A stretch of DNA of 64,000 bases from Apus apus (GCF_020740795.1 NC_067302.1:338501-402500); one strand, 5' to 3'. Counted from the stretch's first letter, positions 27,548 to 41,750 are shown. Numbers and translations: made by a program. Notes: generated from the sequence alone by a model not told the origin.

Positions 27548-30500
27548 TTTATTATGCTGCTGGAAAAAATTCAGGAGCTATATTACAATAAGCCAGAAAT
27601 AACTAGTTTGTAGGACAATGCATGATTTATCTAAACTAATTTGTATACATGCTGCAAATGACCGGCATCAAAAGTTTTATTTAATACTTTCTGGATGCAG
27701 CTGATCTAATTTTCAAAAGAAAGTACAACCCTTTAATACTGTGGATAATGTACATGGAAGAATTTACATCTTTTTTTTTTTAATGTACTTCATGTACATA
27801 ACAATGTCTAAACTTTTATCTGCTGATTGTAAGTTAACTGGTTACCATAGCAGCTGGAATGTATTGGGATATGACAATAACATCCTTCAACAAAGAATAA
27901 GAAGAGCTAGTGCTATTTTCATTTCCCATTCCCCTATTTTTAAAACAATTGTTAAAAATTTAGTGAACACACAACCCTGCAGGGTAGATTCAGGTATAAA
28001 AAGATCAATACTTGTTTGCTAATTTTCACTCTCTTGGCTTGTTGCCATGTCTTCCTTCAAACCCAACATGCTGCATAAGATCAGCCAAACACTTTCTCAC
28101 AACACTGTCAGAACACAGCAAGGACAGAAAGAGAAACATTGCATTCTAATGCACATTGCCGTTTGAAGCTGCAACTGAACTGTTTGCGTGCTTTCCATTT
28201 TACTCAAACAGGAGCTCTACAAATCACAGCTACTTTTTGTGTAACATACAACTTCTAGGTTTAAAAGGAAGCCATGACTGCAGCATCTTCAGTTCTTACA
28301 TTAATAAAAAGACTTGCTTCATAATTAACAAACTGATTCCAAACATGTGCACTGAAAGATGCACAACTATCTTCTCAGACAATTCAGGTGGGCTTTGCCC
28401 AATTCATTAAAAACAGTTTCGATTTCTCAATTAGCCAGCCAGCTGGTATTTAGTACTCTCCAATAAAAAGGCTGACAAGAGACAATACAACTACCCAGCA
28501 GAGAACATCAGGGTGATCAGCTGCTCAGTTCAAAAATGAAATGAGCCTCAGGCTTTAAAAGATAGGGAAGAAGCAGATGATCAGCAGTGAAATGGTAACA
28601 AGATAGGCATATGCAGCATGGTCAGAGAAATGGAATTAACTACTTGAATACAGGTATGTAGATGATTCGGGAACAAGTGTTTGTTATTTTTTAATGCTGA
28701 AGCCTCAAGCTCTTTACTATGCTGCAAAACAAGTCTTCAAACATAACCACACATCTAAGTTACTTGTGTACCCATCCCTTCTAGACTACAGCTCACAAGA
28801 TATCCTATGAAGATTTGCAAGCTTGAGCAAGGGAAAAAAAAAAAAAACGTTTTTCTTCAGACAGAAAAGTTATGATTTTACTAAAGCTGTGTTCACTGGA
28901 AGGGCAAGTTTAGAGAAGTGTTAACACTACCTCACAGTGCTACTCTGCCAGGTGCCACTTCTTCATGCAACTAGTGAGAAAACAAAAGGAAATTTTCTGT
29001 AGCTACATAGCGCATATATATACACTCTGTTCTTGGCAAAAAGAAACTGCTTTCTCACCAATTCAGTTTACTTAAAAGCAACCATGACTATAGCCTAATT
29101 ACAGGAGGAAAAAAAAAATGCTTCCTGAAGAGTACAATAATGCTTAGCTATCATTACAACTATTAAATGAACTCTCAAATGCTACCTGAACATGAAGTTT
29201 CTATACATTACAAAAATTAGGGAAAACAAAAATCATCTAGATGTCTGCTTGACAGTATCTGCAAGATCTCAAATTCAAAACCATGCAGGGCAAAGGAGGT
29301 TTAGTTAAACAGAAAATGTTCTGGGTGCAGTACCATTCCGAATCCCCCTTCCCTAAAAATGAATAGGATGACATACACAAAAAAGATACACAGAGGAGTT
29401 TTTAATTTTTTCACCCTTTAAGTGCCTTAAAGAAAAATTACTGATATATATACTGTCTTTTCTGTATGCAAAAAAAACCAAACACAACAAAACAACCTAT
29501 GAAGAACTGCATGACTAAACCACTACATACAGGAAAGTTATTTGAAACAACAAGTACCTTCTAACCTAACCTGCAGTGGTTTATGGTGATGCTCCCAGAC
29601 ATCATTTTTTCCAAACACAGATTAACTCTCAAGTGTCACATACCCAGTTTAGCACTATTCTCAGTGTTGCCTATAACTGATCCAAAGGCTGACATCTATT
29701 CTGTGTCCAGAAAGAACCACCTCCTCTGCAGTTCAATCACCCAAACTTCTAACAGTGCCTATACCCATCTTCATCACCAGCCTACACCAGTGCGGGGAGT
29801 ACTATCTAACACTTAAGTATTAGATTACTACACAGAATCACAGCTGAGCAAATGTGAGCTATTTCCTGTCACATAAATTTAAAAGACTTTCTTGAAGAAA
29901 TTTACTCTGGAAAATTCTGAAGTGACATAGCTGTCAAAATATTCCAGCCCCAACACCATCCAGGAGAAATATATTTGTTTTCACAGTTATAGTAATAGAT
30001 TCCCTGCTGGCTTTGCAAGCTCGGCCTGCAATTCAAGATCAGACTGACTTTTCTTCCTGAATGATCAACTAGCAAGATGACATCTCTTAGGATACTGCAC
30101 CTGCACCCTGAGTTCAGCAGTGCTATGTGGGTGAAAGTCATAGCTAAAAAGGATCATTTAATTCTCCCCCTAGATATTACCTAGATGTGGCTATCAAGGA
30201 ATTTATCCTTTAACTTAATTTCACCAGTAAGGAAAACACACAGTATTTTATTAAATTTTTTTTCTCCACTAAAAAAAAATGTGGATATTAAAGAAAAAAG
30301 AGGAGTGATATCTATGTCTGCATGTGCAGCGTGTCCATGTGACTCAGCTTGTGACAAGCCAGGCCACACAAAAGTGCACCCCCACACACTGGGTTTTTCA
30401 TCTGCATTAAGTACCTCGGATATCTAGAGAAGAGGGAGACTAGTTGAATCTAAAGATTTTAAGTGTGGGTTATAAGGATTATGTATATTAGTATATGTGG

Positions 30501-33500
30501 ACTATGTATTTGTTTTTAAAACATGCAGAAATGGATGAATTTAACACAGTGTACACAAAAATGTGCTTACCAAATGAGCTGCTGTAATAGATACCCTTTG
30601 AGGGCAACTGAACATAGGCAAGGAGAACTCCCACTGGTGCCTGAGACGTTACCTAGCTTCACCACCTCAGAGCTGTGTGTGAAGGGAAGGATTGTCTTGT
30701 TTCAAACTTAACACTGTTGTTGCCAACAATGTTCTTCTGAAGACAGTGAATACTTACTGATAAAAAACATCTTTTTAGCCATCCACTATCTTTCATCTAA
30801 AATTTCTACATCTCAAAGTAGTAATTTGACAAGTGACTAGTCCGTTTTTAAAGCTCTAAATCATACGACAAGTAGAAGATTAAAACTATAGGTGCTTCTG
30901 AATTACCCAGAAACAAGCCTCTTTTTATGTTTAATACCTCAAGTGGCTCAAACAGTTATTTTCCTAGAAAATTTTAAAAAAATCGGCACACACCTGAGAC
31001 TGATAGTTTATGACATCTTGAAAAAACTCAAACTTCATCTCAGCCTCAACGAGACAACCACTGTATTTAAATAAATACATTCCCTGTATTTTATACCACG
31101 CATCTAACAGAGGTTGCCACCCACAGACTAAGTATAACTCCACCCAAGTAATTATAAATTCACAGGCTAGTTAACTCAAAACATGCTTAACAGAGCAGGA
31201 ATGGCAATTTCTGGCAAAGGGAAAATATCTTAAACTACTATAACCAACTTCACAGTGATTATCTATTGATTGTTCACCCTTCTGCTATGTAACTTCTGAT
31301 TTCATGTAGGAACTAAACCTGTTGCACTTGGTGCCCAGGAAGCATAACTAATTCATACATCAAAACTCTGCACCAAAGTCATTCAACTTGCTTATGTTAC
31401 TATGCCTTCTATCCAATATGTTAGTTGTGTCAAGCATTTAACTTATACTGCATTCAATACAGCACTGAGGGGAAGTTTTGAGGGTGTTTTGCTTGTCTTG
31501 TGTTGGGGTTTTTTAATTAACCACAAGAAAACAAGTGGGTTTTGATTAAAAGATATGCCTATAAAGATATGTCTTAAACTTCAGGAAGGTTCTTGTCAAA
31601 ACAGGAAGATAATCAGTTGAGTGAGAGGAAGATACAAACTCACATTAATAGAATGAACTGGGGGCTTATTAAAGCCTCACTTGCTCACAACCATTGCTGG
31701 CACATCCCTTTATTTTTTACATGAAAGCTGTAATAGCCATCTATTTTGTACCATAGCTTATTCAATCACAGAGGGACATTTTAATAGCTTAGTTATGATA
31801 CACTGTTTATTAGCAAGATTACTTGTTTCAAAGTTATCTCATCCCGCAGAACTTTACACATTAGCCAAGTTTCTGCACAAGCATTTCAGTGGCAGACTCT
31901 TTACAAGAAAGTATAGTTAGCACCCTCCCTTCCAGCACAGAGTTCTCAACCTTTCCCACTCCATGGAGCCCCACGGAATGAAAAAACCTGAGAACTTCCA
32001 TCATGATGCTAAGCAAGAGACTAGCACAGCTCATATACTTCAGCGTCTACACAAGTATCATTGGGACATTACCTTACCATAACAGGTTAGCAAGTGAACA
32101 TACATGCCATTAAATTCTAGCACTGACTGCATCAGCAGCTACTACATTTTGCTAACCTGAATTATAAAGTCTTTAAATGCTCAGTTCTAACTGGAGTTGG
32201 CCATTCATTTCTCATCTGTTTGGTTGGGTTGTACAGAACAGTTGTGGTGCTCCAGTTCAAAGTAAGTTCAAAACATATGAGCTTTGTTCTTACAAATGTA
32301 TCCTCAAAGATTTTTTCAGATCTTTGCCTAAGGAAGCTTTTTCTGACAAAAATAGTAAGTTGAGTATTAGCCGGAGGCTCAAATCTTACTCCAAGTGTTC
32401 ATATCTAGACAGAAAAACTGAGAGTTAAGGATGTTAAGTGCTCATGGGAAATAAGTTTCTAGGATGCAAAATTATGAGGCACACTCTGCCAGTTTGCAAA
32501 CACCACAGTTCACATTAAAAAAAAAATTACACTGCAAGATGCAGAATTCTGGATGAATTACCTTTAAGTTTAGAAGACACGTAAAAAATTATGTTATGAA
32601 AGTGCAATCTCAGAAAAAATAAAAGCCCAGCCTCATTAGCAGTAAGATCCTTCGCAGCAAACACATCACTGCTGGCGGGACACTTTAGTGCAGTACACAA
32701 GAAAAGGGGAATCCAAACAATTTATTCAAAAAGAGTAATCCAGCAGAGCTTAAGTACATAATAAACCATGTTCAAAAACTCATAGGTAAAAAGGCCGCTA
32801 AGACCTAGTAACCATAGCCTCACTTGAAAAATAACAGTAATAATTATGTATTTAAGCAAAACCTGAAGATTTTGTAAAGGCCTGTGGTAAAAGATCACTT
32901 AAGGAAAACAATGTTTCAGAAACAAAATTCTGGAGAATTCCTCCATCGGAGCGTCTGACAAGCGTTACTCTCTCAACTGAAGTATTAAGCGGGAACCCGC
33001 GATCTGAGAGCAGGTGCAGAGCACTTTTCCCTCCCTGTAGCGGAACATACGCTACCCACGATTTCAGAGCGCTGCAGCAGCGATGCGTTCTCTGCCAGAA
33101 GCTTTGCTCAGCCCCCCGCAGCAGCGCAGAGCGGGAAGCAGCCGCGGCCACTGCCAGGGCCAGGGAACTGCACAAGTGCTTCAGCTCCGCAGCGCCAGCG
33201 GGGACCGAGAAGGAACCCGACTCCAAGCGCAGCGGCCGCACCGCCGCTGCCCCGCGAGAAAAGCGCGTCCCGGCTCCCCGCCACATGCAAACCTCATCCG
33301 CACAGCCGGACTGAAGAAGGCACCTCGGCCCGCGGCCGCGCTGCCCTCCCCATGCAAGGCTCGGGCCGGGCCGCCCTCCCCCCGCCAGGCCGCAGGGCCC
33401 GCCCCCGGGCCGCTCCCCGGCGCCAGCTCCCGCGCGCGGCCCGCCCGCCCGCCCAACCGCGGCCTACGGGCCAGACCGGCCGCGGCGAGCCCCAACCGAC

Positions 33501-33687
33501 ACCCCTGCCCCGCTCTCCGACGCGGTGCCAGCGCCCCAGGCCCGCCTCCGCCAGCGCCGGGCCTACCCGGAGCCCGCGGCGATCCGCCCCGCCGTGGGGC
33601 CTACGCAGGAGCCCTCGCACCCGGCCGCGAAGCCCCCCCTCGGCGCGAGGCGGCCCCTCGGCGCCCCAAGCCCCCCCGAGGACTCAC

Positions 33688-33770
33688 CGGAGCGGGGCCT
33701 GCGCGGCGCAGCTCGGGCCCAAGCAGCGACGGCAAATGGCGCGCGCACCTCCTTCTCCTCATGGACGGCG
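33688..33770 (-). other. HNRNPR: HNRNPR 5'UTR exon 1 (5' edge approximate)
   Basis: On the minus strand a strong splice donor, CCG|GTGAGT, ends an exon at 33688. It pairs with the acceptor TTTCCAG ending at 27560, after which 12 nt of UTR precede the HNRNPR ATG. This gives a 6.1-kb first intron. The upstream edge (TSS) is not fixed by the sequence; I place it within about 80-100 bp because of the CCAAT and ETS-like motifs further up. Confidence 0.65.
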
Positions 33771-34274
33771 GCGCGACCCCGGCAACACGCGGGGTTTCCC
33801 GGAACTGTTTCCAGGGACCGCTGCTTCACCCACTCAGGAACTGGCGCTCCTGACGAGCAGCCCGCGGCGCCAATGAGACATGGGGGGCGGGACATGCCGG
33901 CCGTGCCGGGGACCAATGAGAGAGCGGCGCTGCAGCCAATGGCGCTGCGCCCTGGGCCCGGCGCGCCGGTAGGGCCGGGCGGGGCGATTTAAAGGGGCAG
34001 CGCCGCGCGGCCTCGGAACAAAGGAGCGCGGGGAGCCCCCCCGCCCCCCCCACCCGCCATTCCTTCCCCCCGCGGTGCGGCCTCCGGGCGCTGTGCGGGC
34101 CCAGAGCCCGGCCCGGGGCCCTGCCCGGCGGGCGGGTGGAGCAGCGGGCGGGCCCGGCCCAGCTTCTCCCGGGCGCTGCTCCCGCGGCCGCTCCCGCCCA
34201 TTGTGCCTCCCGGGGCCGCGGGCCGTGCCGGGGCCGGTCCCGGGCGCAGCAGCAGCACGGGCTGCTCTCCAGAC

Positions 34275-34330
34275 ACCGTGGGGGGATCTCGAGGGGCTTT
34301 TCCAACCCGAGTATCTCTGATTCTCTGAGG
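34275..34330 (+). mobile_element. Very short CR1 LINE 3' tail inside the CpG island
   Basis: GATCTCGAGG, CTTTTCCAACCCGAGTATC and TGATTCTCTGA match the last 55 bp of CR1 in order. The insertion sits at the downstream edge of the CpG island, on the strand opposite to HNRNPR. Confidence 0.6.
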
Positions 34331-34510
34331 GACCTGCTGCCTGGGGCTGCTGCTCTGTCATTAGCCTGTGATTAAACGTGACTTGCCTGTTTACCTGATT
34401 TGCTTGGTCGGGCTCTGAATGAGCGCAGACTTGATGCAATAAATACGCGAGTCTGGGGAGAGCGGGCTGCTCGGCAGGGGCAGCGGGGCTGTGCTCGCCT
34501 CCTCGCGGGG

Positions 34511-34516
34511 AATAAA
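34511..34516 (+). terminator. Candidate polyadenylation signal of a divergent plus-strand transcript
   Basis: AATAAA is followed after about 25 bp by a GT-rich element (GCGTGTCTGTGTGTGCC), the arrangement of an active cleavage site. A second hexamer lies at 34438-34443. No coding gene precedes it on this strand, so it may end a short noncoding RNA starting at the HNRNPR CpG island. It could also be chance. Confidence 0.35.
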
Positions 34517-34539
34517 CGTGAGTGGAGCCCAGAGCGCGT

Positions 34540-37500
34540 GTCTGTGTGTGCCCTCACGTGAGCTCGTGTGAACGGTCCCTCCTTAGCCTGGAAAAGAAAT
34601 AACAGCAGTAGCTCAGTCTCAGAGGAGGTCCTTCCAGGAGTTTAACACCAAAATGACTGTCCTGAAGCCTTGTGTGCATCTGCACGGTGTGTTGAGTCTA
34701 TCAGTGAGTAAAAATTGTATATGTGACCTGATTCAAATAAAAGAAGCTTCCTGATCCAGCAGTCTGAGGCAAACTCAGGCAGGTATTGGAGGAGTTCAGT
34801 CTGTCCTGCCGAACCTGTCTCTGGGCAGGCACGCTGCTCCTCTTGTGAAATTTGCACTGTCTCTGTAACTTCCCTCTCCAGATTTGGCTGCAGTGACAGC
34901 TTATCTTTGGTGAATGTAGGGTCTACTGTGGTACAAAGATGGAAGAAGATAAAATTATTCATTACCTTATCCAAGTTCACTGCAGCAGCTTAATTTTGTG
35001 TGACTGAAGAATCACAGGCTTAAGGAGTTCTCACAGCACAGAAACTGAGAGGAATTGAGGAATCCGAGAATCCATCCCGTGCTTAATGTGCATCATGTTC
35101 TGCAAAGCTCTTAAATATTTTATAATATAGTATCCAGGAGTGAAATACGGAGCATACTGAGATAACTCCTGTCAGCTGACAACTGAATGTTATGAGGCTG
35201 TAGCAAAATGTGAAGTATGGACACTTCTGTAATAGTTTCAGTTGTTGACCACTACCAGATCTTAGAGAAGGGAGATTCCTAATGTACTAATTGCCAAAAT
35301 AACAGCCTTGATAGCATTGCTGACACTTTCTTATCTGTTCTGCACACATATTTCTCAAAGCCTTTTTGGGTAATTAATTATATGTAGATAGTTGTGAGCA
35401 GCAGCAGGCTGTGAGATTTGGGGGTAGGGCTTTTTTTGATTGTTCACATTTCCTATGCAAAATCAATATTGATGTTCTGTGAAGCCTAGCATAATTTTGC
35501 CAATACAGGACTTTAACATGCTATTTTTCCGCTAATCAAGCATGTCATAAGTTGATGTTCATAAGATAGAATTTGTAATTAAACATAGATAAACTCTAAG
35601 CTGCCAGTCTCCCACTCTACATTCTTTAAGAGGATCCAGCACTATTGCTTTTTCACTGGAATATTATATTTATAGTGAAATCATTTCCCTTTTAAATACT
35701 GGTTTCATTTACTGGTCTAGTTGATTTTTTTTTCCTCTGGTGAGCAAAAAGCTCTGAAGCTTTGATTCACATGACAACAGAACCATTGTTACACTAGCAA
35801 ATACAATTTGAAAATCCTCTGCTGTGTGCTGCAAAGTGCAGACACATTTCTATAATGGGCCAGACCCAATTCTGACACAAAGGCACATCTGCATCCTGCA
35901 GTACATCTGCAGTAGTCAGCCTAAGCCACCTGGGCACAGGTTGTTAGTTTTGAGTGAATCATGCTGCTGTTGAAAGTTGTCCTTCAATTTACCATCCTTC
36001 CTTTCTGTAAGCAAGCTCTGCCCCACTGTTATTCTCTGAGTTAAAAGCGGCAGGACACCAGGAGAAGGTATCTTTCTATTGTACAGCCACTTAGTATAAA
36101 GAGCTCCAGGCTGGCTTGTAGGCCTGAGAACTTTGGCTTACAGACCAGGTGGTTATGGGACTCCAGGATTCCACAATTACTGCCACCTTTGCTTCTGCAG
36201 GTGCTTTTGCAGCCACTTAGCTCTTCAATCTCACGCTCCATAGAATTGCTTCAGCCCGAAATGATCTGAACATTGAACACCTCTAGCTAGGAACAAGCAG
36301 GCAGTAGGGTTAGTCCAGTCCCAGGCAGCCAGCTGAGCCTGCAAGGAGGTCCTAGACACTCTGGGGCAAAGAGCAGTTGTAAATTTTTGCTAGAATTTTC
36401 AATGTTAGTTTTTGCTATAAAATCCTGGAATTATACTAGTTATAACTCTCTCTCCTTGGAACTCTCTGAGCCAAGGCAAGGCAGAAAAAAAAACATCTTG
36501 GAACCAAGGACAAGGTGAATTTCTGCTGCAGAGACTGGTTTGCATCACCTGGGAGGGCAGGCAACAAGTCCTGCTGCCTCCAGAACGTGCAGAAGGTTGT
36601 GGTGTTGCTGCAGTCACAAGCTGATAACAACAAAGAGAAGTGAGGCTGCAGCTCCTGGCAGTGAGGCTGCCTTTGCTTTCCTGATTGCTTCAGCACCCTG
36701 GGTGCTGCAGAGGAGAAAGGTGAGCCCATCCATTAGCAGATAGAGCAAAGGAGGTGAAGGGATCAGGCTTTGCAGCAGCTCTGTGTGTTTAGCCTGTGAC
36801 CTCTTGACATTTTTGTGGTGTCTTAATGGCCAGAGATTGAGTTTTGCTGAGGCTCAGCCTGCTCCCATCACTCTGCCATTCCTCTTCCAAGCTGCACTGA
36901 AATTTCTTCACTTCCACATCACTGGCAAGGTGACAGAGTTGATTCTGCTGTAGCTTGTGTGTGAGCTGTTAGCATATCTATGGAATGTGACATTTTCTGG
37001 TGCTTTAGACTTTTTATTCTGACATATATTTTATCAGTGCAGCTATTATGGGTAGTGTGTTGTGGATGCCTGCCTCCAGAAACCATCTTGTTCTCTGGTG
37101 CTCTGCATTCAGCTCTTCTCCTGTGTTTGCCAAAGCTCAGACTTCCAGGGAGAGGAGGTTTGTCTTAAAAAAATATCTACAGGTTTTATTTATCAGTGAG
37201 GAACTTTCTGAAGCCCCCAGTGGGATCCACCCCCCTAAAGCAAGGAAATGTTCAGGAAAATTTCTGCCTACAGTGGCCGTGCTGCTGTTATGACCATGTT
37301 ACTTTATGCACATACTTTTATTTTGCCTTGCACAGTGCTGGGTCATTTGATTTCAGGAAAATGTAAGTCTATGCTTTGCCTTTTCCCTACCTCATTCCCC
37401 TGGCCTGCACCAGGGTAGGACTAGCATGACAGAAGGCCCCAAGACAACCAAGGCAACATGGGTTTCTTGCACTAAAACCAGCTTGTTAAAGATCTTGGAC

Positions 37501-40500
37501 ATATCACTTTCCTCACTTGTCACTTCTGTCCCCACCCCAGAGCCAAGCACTCTTGGCAATTTCCATCATAGTTGTGTAGGACACAGCACAAGCTAAGTGC
37601 CTTGGGGGGAAGCTTCTGCTTGCTGCAGCAATAATCACCACATCAGTTCAGCTGAAAGTGCTCTGTCCCCACTCCTGCAGTGGCCAAGTGGTGTTGCACT
37701 GTGATCTGCAGGGGCAAGACAAGGACAGAGGATCTGGGGCTAAGGAAAGATTTGCATCTCATTGAAAAGTAAAGGCCACTCCAAGAAATCAGGCTTCATG
37801 AAACAGCCGTAGGTGGCTGTTGAGAGAGGGTTGTGAACAGGGTCAGTCCAGCCCTATGAACTGCCAGGATGCACCGATGCTGGCAGGAAGAGAGAAGAGC
37901 CCCCTTCCTTTGTGTGCCCCTGTGCCTGTGGAACACAGGGGCTATTCCTGCCATCAGCCACTCTAGAGCAACTGAGGAAGCCCAGAACAATAAGCCCCTC
38001 TATGGCTTTTCATCTGAGTTGAGTGCCATCCTTGCAGCCTTACCAGCCTCAAACATCAGCTTCAGCTTTTGGTTGCTCTGCACCAGAATTGCCTGAAATT
38101 TGGCAGTTTTTATCTACTGATTTGCAAGAGAACTGAGCCATGTTGCACTGGACTTGGGAAATTCTGGGAAGGTCTCTTAACACCCCCCGCCCCCCCATTT
38201 GTGCTCAATGGAGTTAAATCCTGCTGGGACCCTTCATGAGTGGTGTCTCCAGGGCTCAGTGCTGGGGCTGCTCCTGTTTAACATCTTTACTGATGATTTG
38301 GATGAGGGGACAGAGTGCACCCTCAGTAAGTCTGAGATGACACTAAGCTGGGTGGGAGTGTGGATCTGCTCGAGGGCAGGGAGGCTCTGCAGAGGGACCT
38401 GAACAAGCTTGACCAATGGACCAAGGCCAGTGGCAGGAGGTTCAACAAGGCCAAATGTTGGGTCCTGCACTTGGGTCACAACAACCCCTGGCAGTTCTAC
38501 AGGCCTGGTAGGAGTGGCTGGAGAGCTGCCCAGCACAGAGGGACCTGGGGGTGCTGGTTGATAGGCAAGTTATTTAATATGAGGGTGGTAGCTCACTGGA
38601 ACAGGTTGCTTAGAGAGGTGGTGGAGGCCTCATTCCTGGAGACATTAAAGGTCAGGCTTGATGGGGCTCTGAGGAATCTGTTCTAGTGTGAGATGTTCCT
38701 GGTTATTGTAGGGGGGTTGGACTGCATGACCTTTAGAGGTCCCTTCCAACCCAAGACATTGTATGATTCTATAAGAATCAATAACAAGCAATATCCATTT
38801 ATGTCATTTGGTAACTTGTTGCAGAGACTGACAGTTCAAAGTTCAATAGAAGGAAAAAAATACCTCTGAAGAGAGGCACTGGTGATTAAGCTACACAAAC
38901 CAAGATGATTTAACATCTCACTTTCCAAAAGGCAGAGGTTCCCCTTTGCTGATTTACTTTGAGCTCCCTTTGCTAGTGATCAGACACTACATAAATTCAT
39001 TCTCCTTGCTAACTCCAGGGAAGAGGAAAAGATATTTCTGCAATGGAATGTGCGTATGAAAGGTTTTAACAAGCACCAGAGCAAGCACAAGTGAAGAGTC
39101 CGGGTGCAGTAGCCAGGACTGGGGTGCTGGGGAGCTCTGGTAGGAGCTCAGTTGCTCACAGAATTGCAGGAGGTGGGGTGGGTGAGGTGCTTGGGATCCC
39201 TACAGGCAAGTTCAGGTCTTTTTGCAAAGCAGAGGTATTTGCACCACCGAGGAAATAAAACAATGTCTGTTAACTGGGAATGGCCAGACTGATACTGGCA
39301 TTAAACAAAAGCAAACTGGTTTTAGGGAGATTTAGGTTACTGGGACTCCCTGGAACCAAAGGTCAGTGGGCAGAATAGAGCAGAGAAACCTTATCACAAG
39401 GACGAGATGAACAGACACTATCCTAGGCATTAAGGTTCACAGCCCAGTGGAATCCCTGGTAGGAGGATGGCTGCAAAATCAGTTACCATGTCAGATGGAT
39501 AAAAACAGAGACCCTCCTAATCCAGCAAAGGTAATTTCAAGAAGACTGGTGCCATCACACACAGCCCTGCCTCCTGAGGACTTCTTGCATTTGCTTGGTG
39601 GAGATTTTGGCTCTTTTGGACCCCATGAGCCATTCACCTTGATAACCTACCAAAAGATTTGTTTGGCTCAGAAAAGCACAGGCTGATGAGCTAACAGGAT
39701 GAATCTGCTCCATGAGTCCAACACACCTGGGGCAGTGAAACAGAGAAGAGCTGGAAGCAGGAGGGAGACCATCTGCTTTACACAGCAGTGTCATGAATCC
39801 ATTCAGCTTCCCCAGCAGCCGTGGTGCAGAGGCACAGCTCTGTAATCATCATCTGCCAGTCTAACTGCTGCTGAAAGGGACTTCTCTCCCCAGCTACCTT
39901 GCTCAGTCAAGATCTACAGCTGCCTGTCCTCGTCATGAGCATTTCTGTTGCCAGAGCCTGACAGAAGCTCAGGGTGACTTCAAAGTAGTGAATTAACTAG
40001 ATGTTCCTCTCCAGAAAATGGGAAGTATATGAACACGTGGTAAGGGACCCAGCACATCTGGCAACATGGGCCCCCCCCTGAAACTTCTGCAAAGTTGAAA
40101 CATGAGAAAAAAGACGTTTCAGAGAGTACTGGTAGCAAGCAAGCTGTGTAGCAAGACACTAAATTCCATGGGACTTCATTCTTTAACACCAGATCACAAC
40201 ACTCTAATTCTCACAGCTAATCCTGTCTCCCTTACAGGCTCTAAGGCAGACTCTGTGGCTGAGCTCACATGGCATAGTGAAGATTTCAGTGGTGCACAAA
40301 AACGCAAAGTAAATCACAAAGCCATGAATTTAAGCCCTCACCTGTTCCCTTCAGAATTTAGTTGTCTTTATTATTTATTGCAGCTCTTCCATTGCCCACT
40401 GTAGCTTGAGATGCCAAGAAATTGGTCTTTAATGGGGACACATCACTAGTGACTCCAGTTTTTGGGGAAAGCCAACCAGCTGATGATAGAATAGGAAAAA

Positions 40501-41740
40501 ATACTTTGAAATGGGTAAAAAAATTGAGTTTTAAGTGGGTATAAACTAAACAAGTCAATAGTATATTGCTTTTCATGATGCTTTTATCACCAGGTTATAT
40601 ATTCCCAGGAGGGGGAGATACCATTTTTTGTTCTTGTTGATCAGTCCCAACTAAAAAGAACCAACCCCCCAGACAGCACTGCACACAACCTGAGCACAAC
40701 TCACAGCAGCACCATCTTCCACAGCCTGCAGGGCCAGGTGATGCCAAACTTCATGGAGCAGTCCCTTCCACAGCTGATCACACAGGTAACACTTTCATTA
40801 AAGCAGAGTTGTTAAGGGCATTGGACTTAGTGCTGTCTCTGCAGACAAGATGTGCCACCAGCTGCCAGTCACACCCTTGTCAAAGCACTTTCTACCTGAA
40901 AGGCTCCCATTTGCATCCTGCTGCTCCAGACTGGGCAGTTTCAGCCACTTCTTTCAGTCCAGCTTCCTTGCAGAACTTTGCAGTATAAAATAAGATGCCA
41001 TGAAGTAGGGTGGCTTTTACCAGTGGTAGGAGTGTCTGTTCAGGCAGATTTGCAGACATGACAGTGCAGGCATGGAAGGAAAGGCTGCTTTCTTACATAA
41101 AAATCCCCTTCTAGCCAAGGCTTAGTGCTGTCAGGCCACACTATTCCAGTAGGTCACTTGCTGTACATTTTATGGATTTCTTGTATTAAAATCACAAAAG
41201 TGACTAAAAAAAATTCATCTTAATCCATCCTTGTTTGGAAAGAAACATGGAGAACTAGAGACAGAAAAAACTGGGTAATTAAAGTCTTTGTGGAAAAGAA
41301 CATTCAAATAGAAGCCAGCCTCTCAAGCTGTCTTGCTCCATGAACTCCCACCACAAGAGAAATCACTGTAACTTATCTTTCTCAGTTTAAAGCACTAAAT
41401 ACTTAAGTGCAATAAAAGAACCCTGTTTTTTTATACACTCTGCTAGTTCAGTGGAGAGCCACCTCCCCCCTTACAGCACAGTGACTTTTCTTGAGACAGT
41501 TATTTCTGTGTGAACAGGTCTCTACACAAGTACCATTTTTTCCCCAATTTCTCTTGCAGCTTTAGCTGTGAAGCTACCACACTAAGTACAAATGGTCATT
41601 TCTTTCAAGTAAATCTAAAGACAATCATTAAGTACTGTACAATGACTGCCTACTCAAGAAAATAACCTTATTTGGGAGAACAATGAAGTTTAAAATCAGA
41701 TTTTTGTTTCCATTAAGCAGCTACCGAAAAGAGAGACTGA
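34540..41740. other. Intergenic stretch between HNRNPR promoter and ATP5IF1 3' end
   Basis: I see no gene. The longest open frames are about 110 codons and have no recognised domain. One CR1 fragment (38.2-38.8 kb) is listed separately. Composition is intermediate, with scattered GC-richer patches around 36-39 kb. Confidence 0.55.
38195..38775 (+). mobile_element. CR1 LINE fragment with reverse-transcriptase remnant
   Basis: A plus-strand frame near 38250-38330 reads [20 protein letters not shown], the conserved end of the CR1 reverse-transcriptase motif region. The rest follows CR1 3' order (GGACCTGAACAAGCTTGACC, GGAGACATTAAAGGTCAGGC, GGTTGGACTGCATGACC, CCCTTCCAACCC) and ends in TGATTCTATAAGAATC-like tail units. 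Stops, frameshifts and 5' truncation make it inactive. Confidence 0.9.
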
Positions 41741-41744
41741 GTAT

Positions 41745-41750
41745 TTTATT
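41745..41750 (-). terminator. ATP5IF1: Polyadenylation signal of ATP5IF1
   Basis: AATAAA on the minus strand, 126 bp past the ATP5IF1 stop codon. The short, compact 3'UTR is what one expects for this small gene, and no other hexamer lies nearer. Confidence 0.7.

Larger units (their letters stand above)
32990..34330. promoter_or_regulatory. CpG island and promoter of HNRNPR, possibly bidirectional
   Basis: This stretch is very CpG-rich and GC-rich, in sharp contrast to the AT-rich flanks. It covers the HNRNPR 5'UTR exon and the upstream promoter. Three CCAAT boxes sit close together on the plus strand at 33870-33874, 33913-33917 and 33936-33940, and an ETS-like CCGGAA is at 33799-33804. A TATA-like TTTAAA at 33988-33993 lies downstream of the CCAAT boxes when read in the plus direction. 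Long open frames on both strands here come from the GC-rich composition and carry no recognisable domain. Confidence 0.8.

Noticed and set aside
33083-33992. Overlapping open frames of 100-256 codons on both strands of the HNRNPR CpG island
   Set aside because: They are Pro/Ala/Arg/Gly-rich, occur in several frames at once and have no domain. GC-rich DNA has few stop codons, so these are expected by chance.
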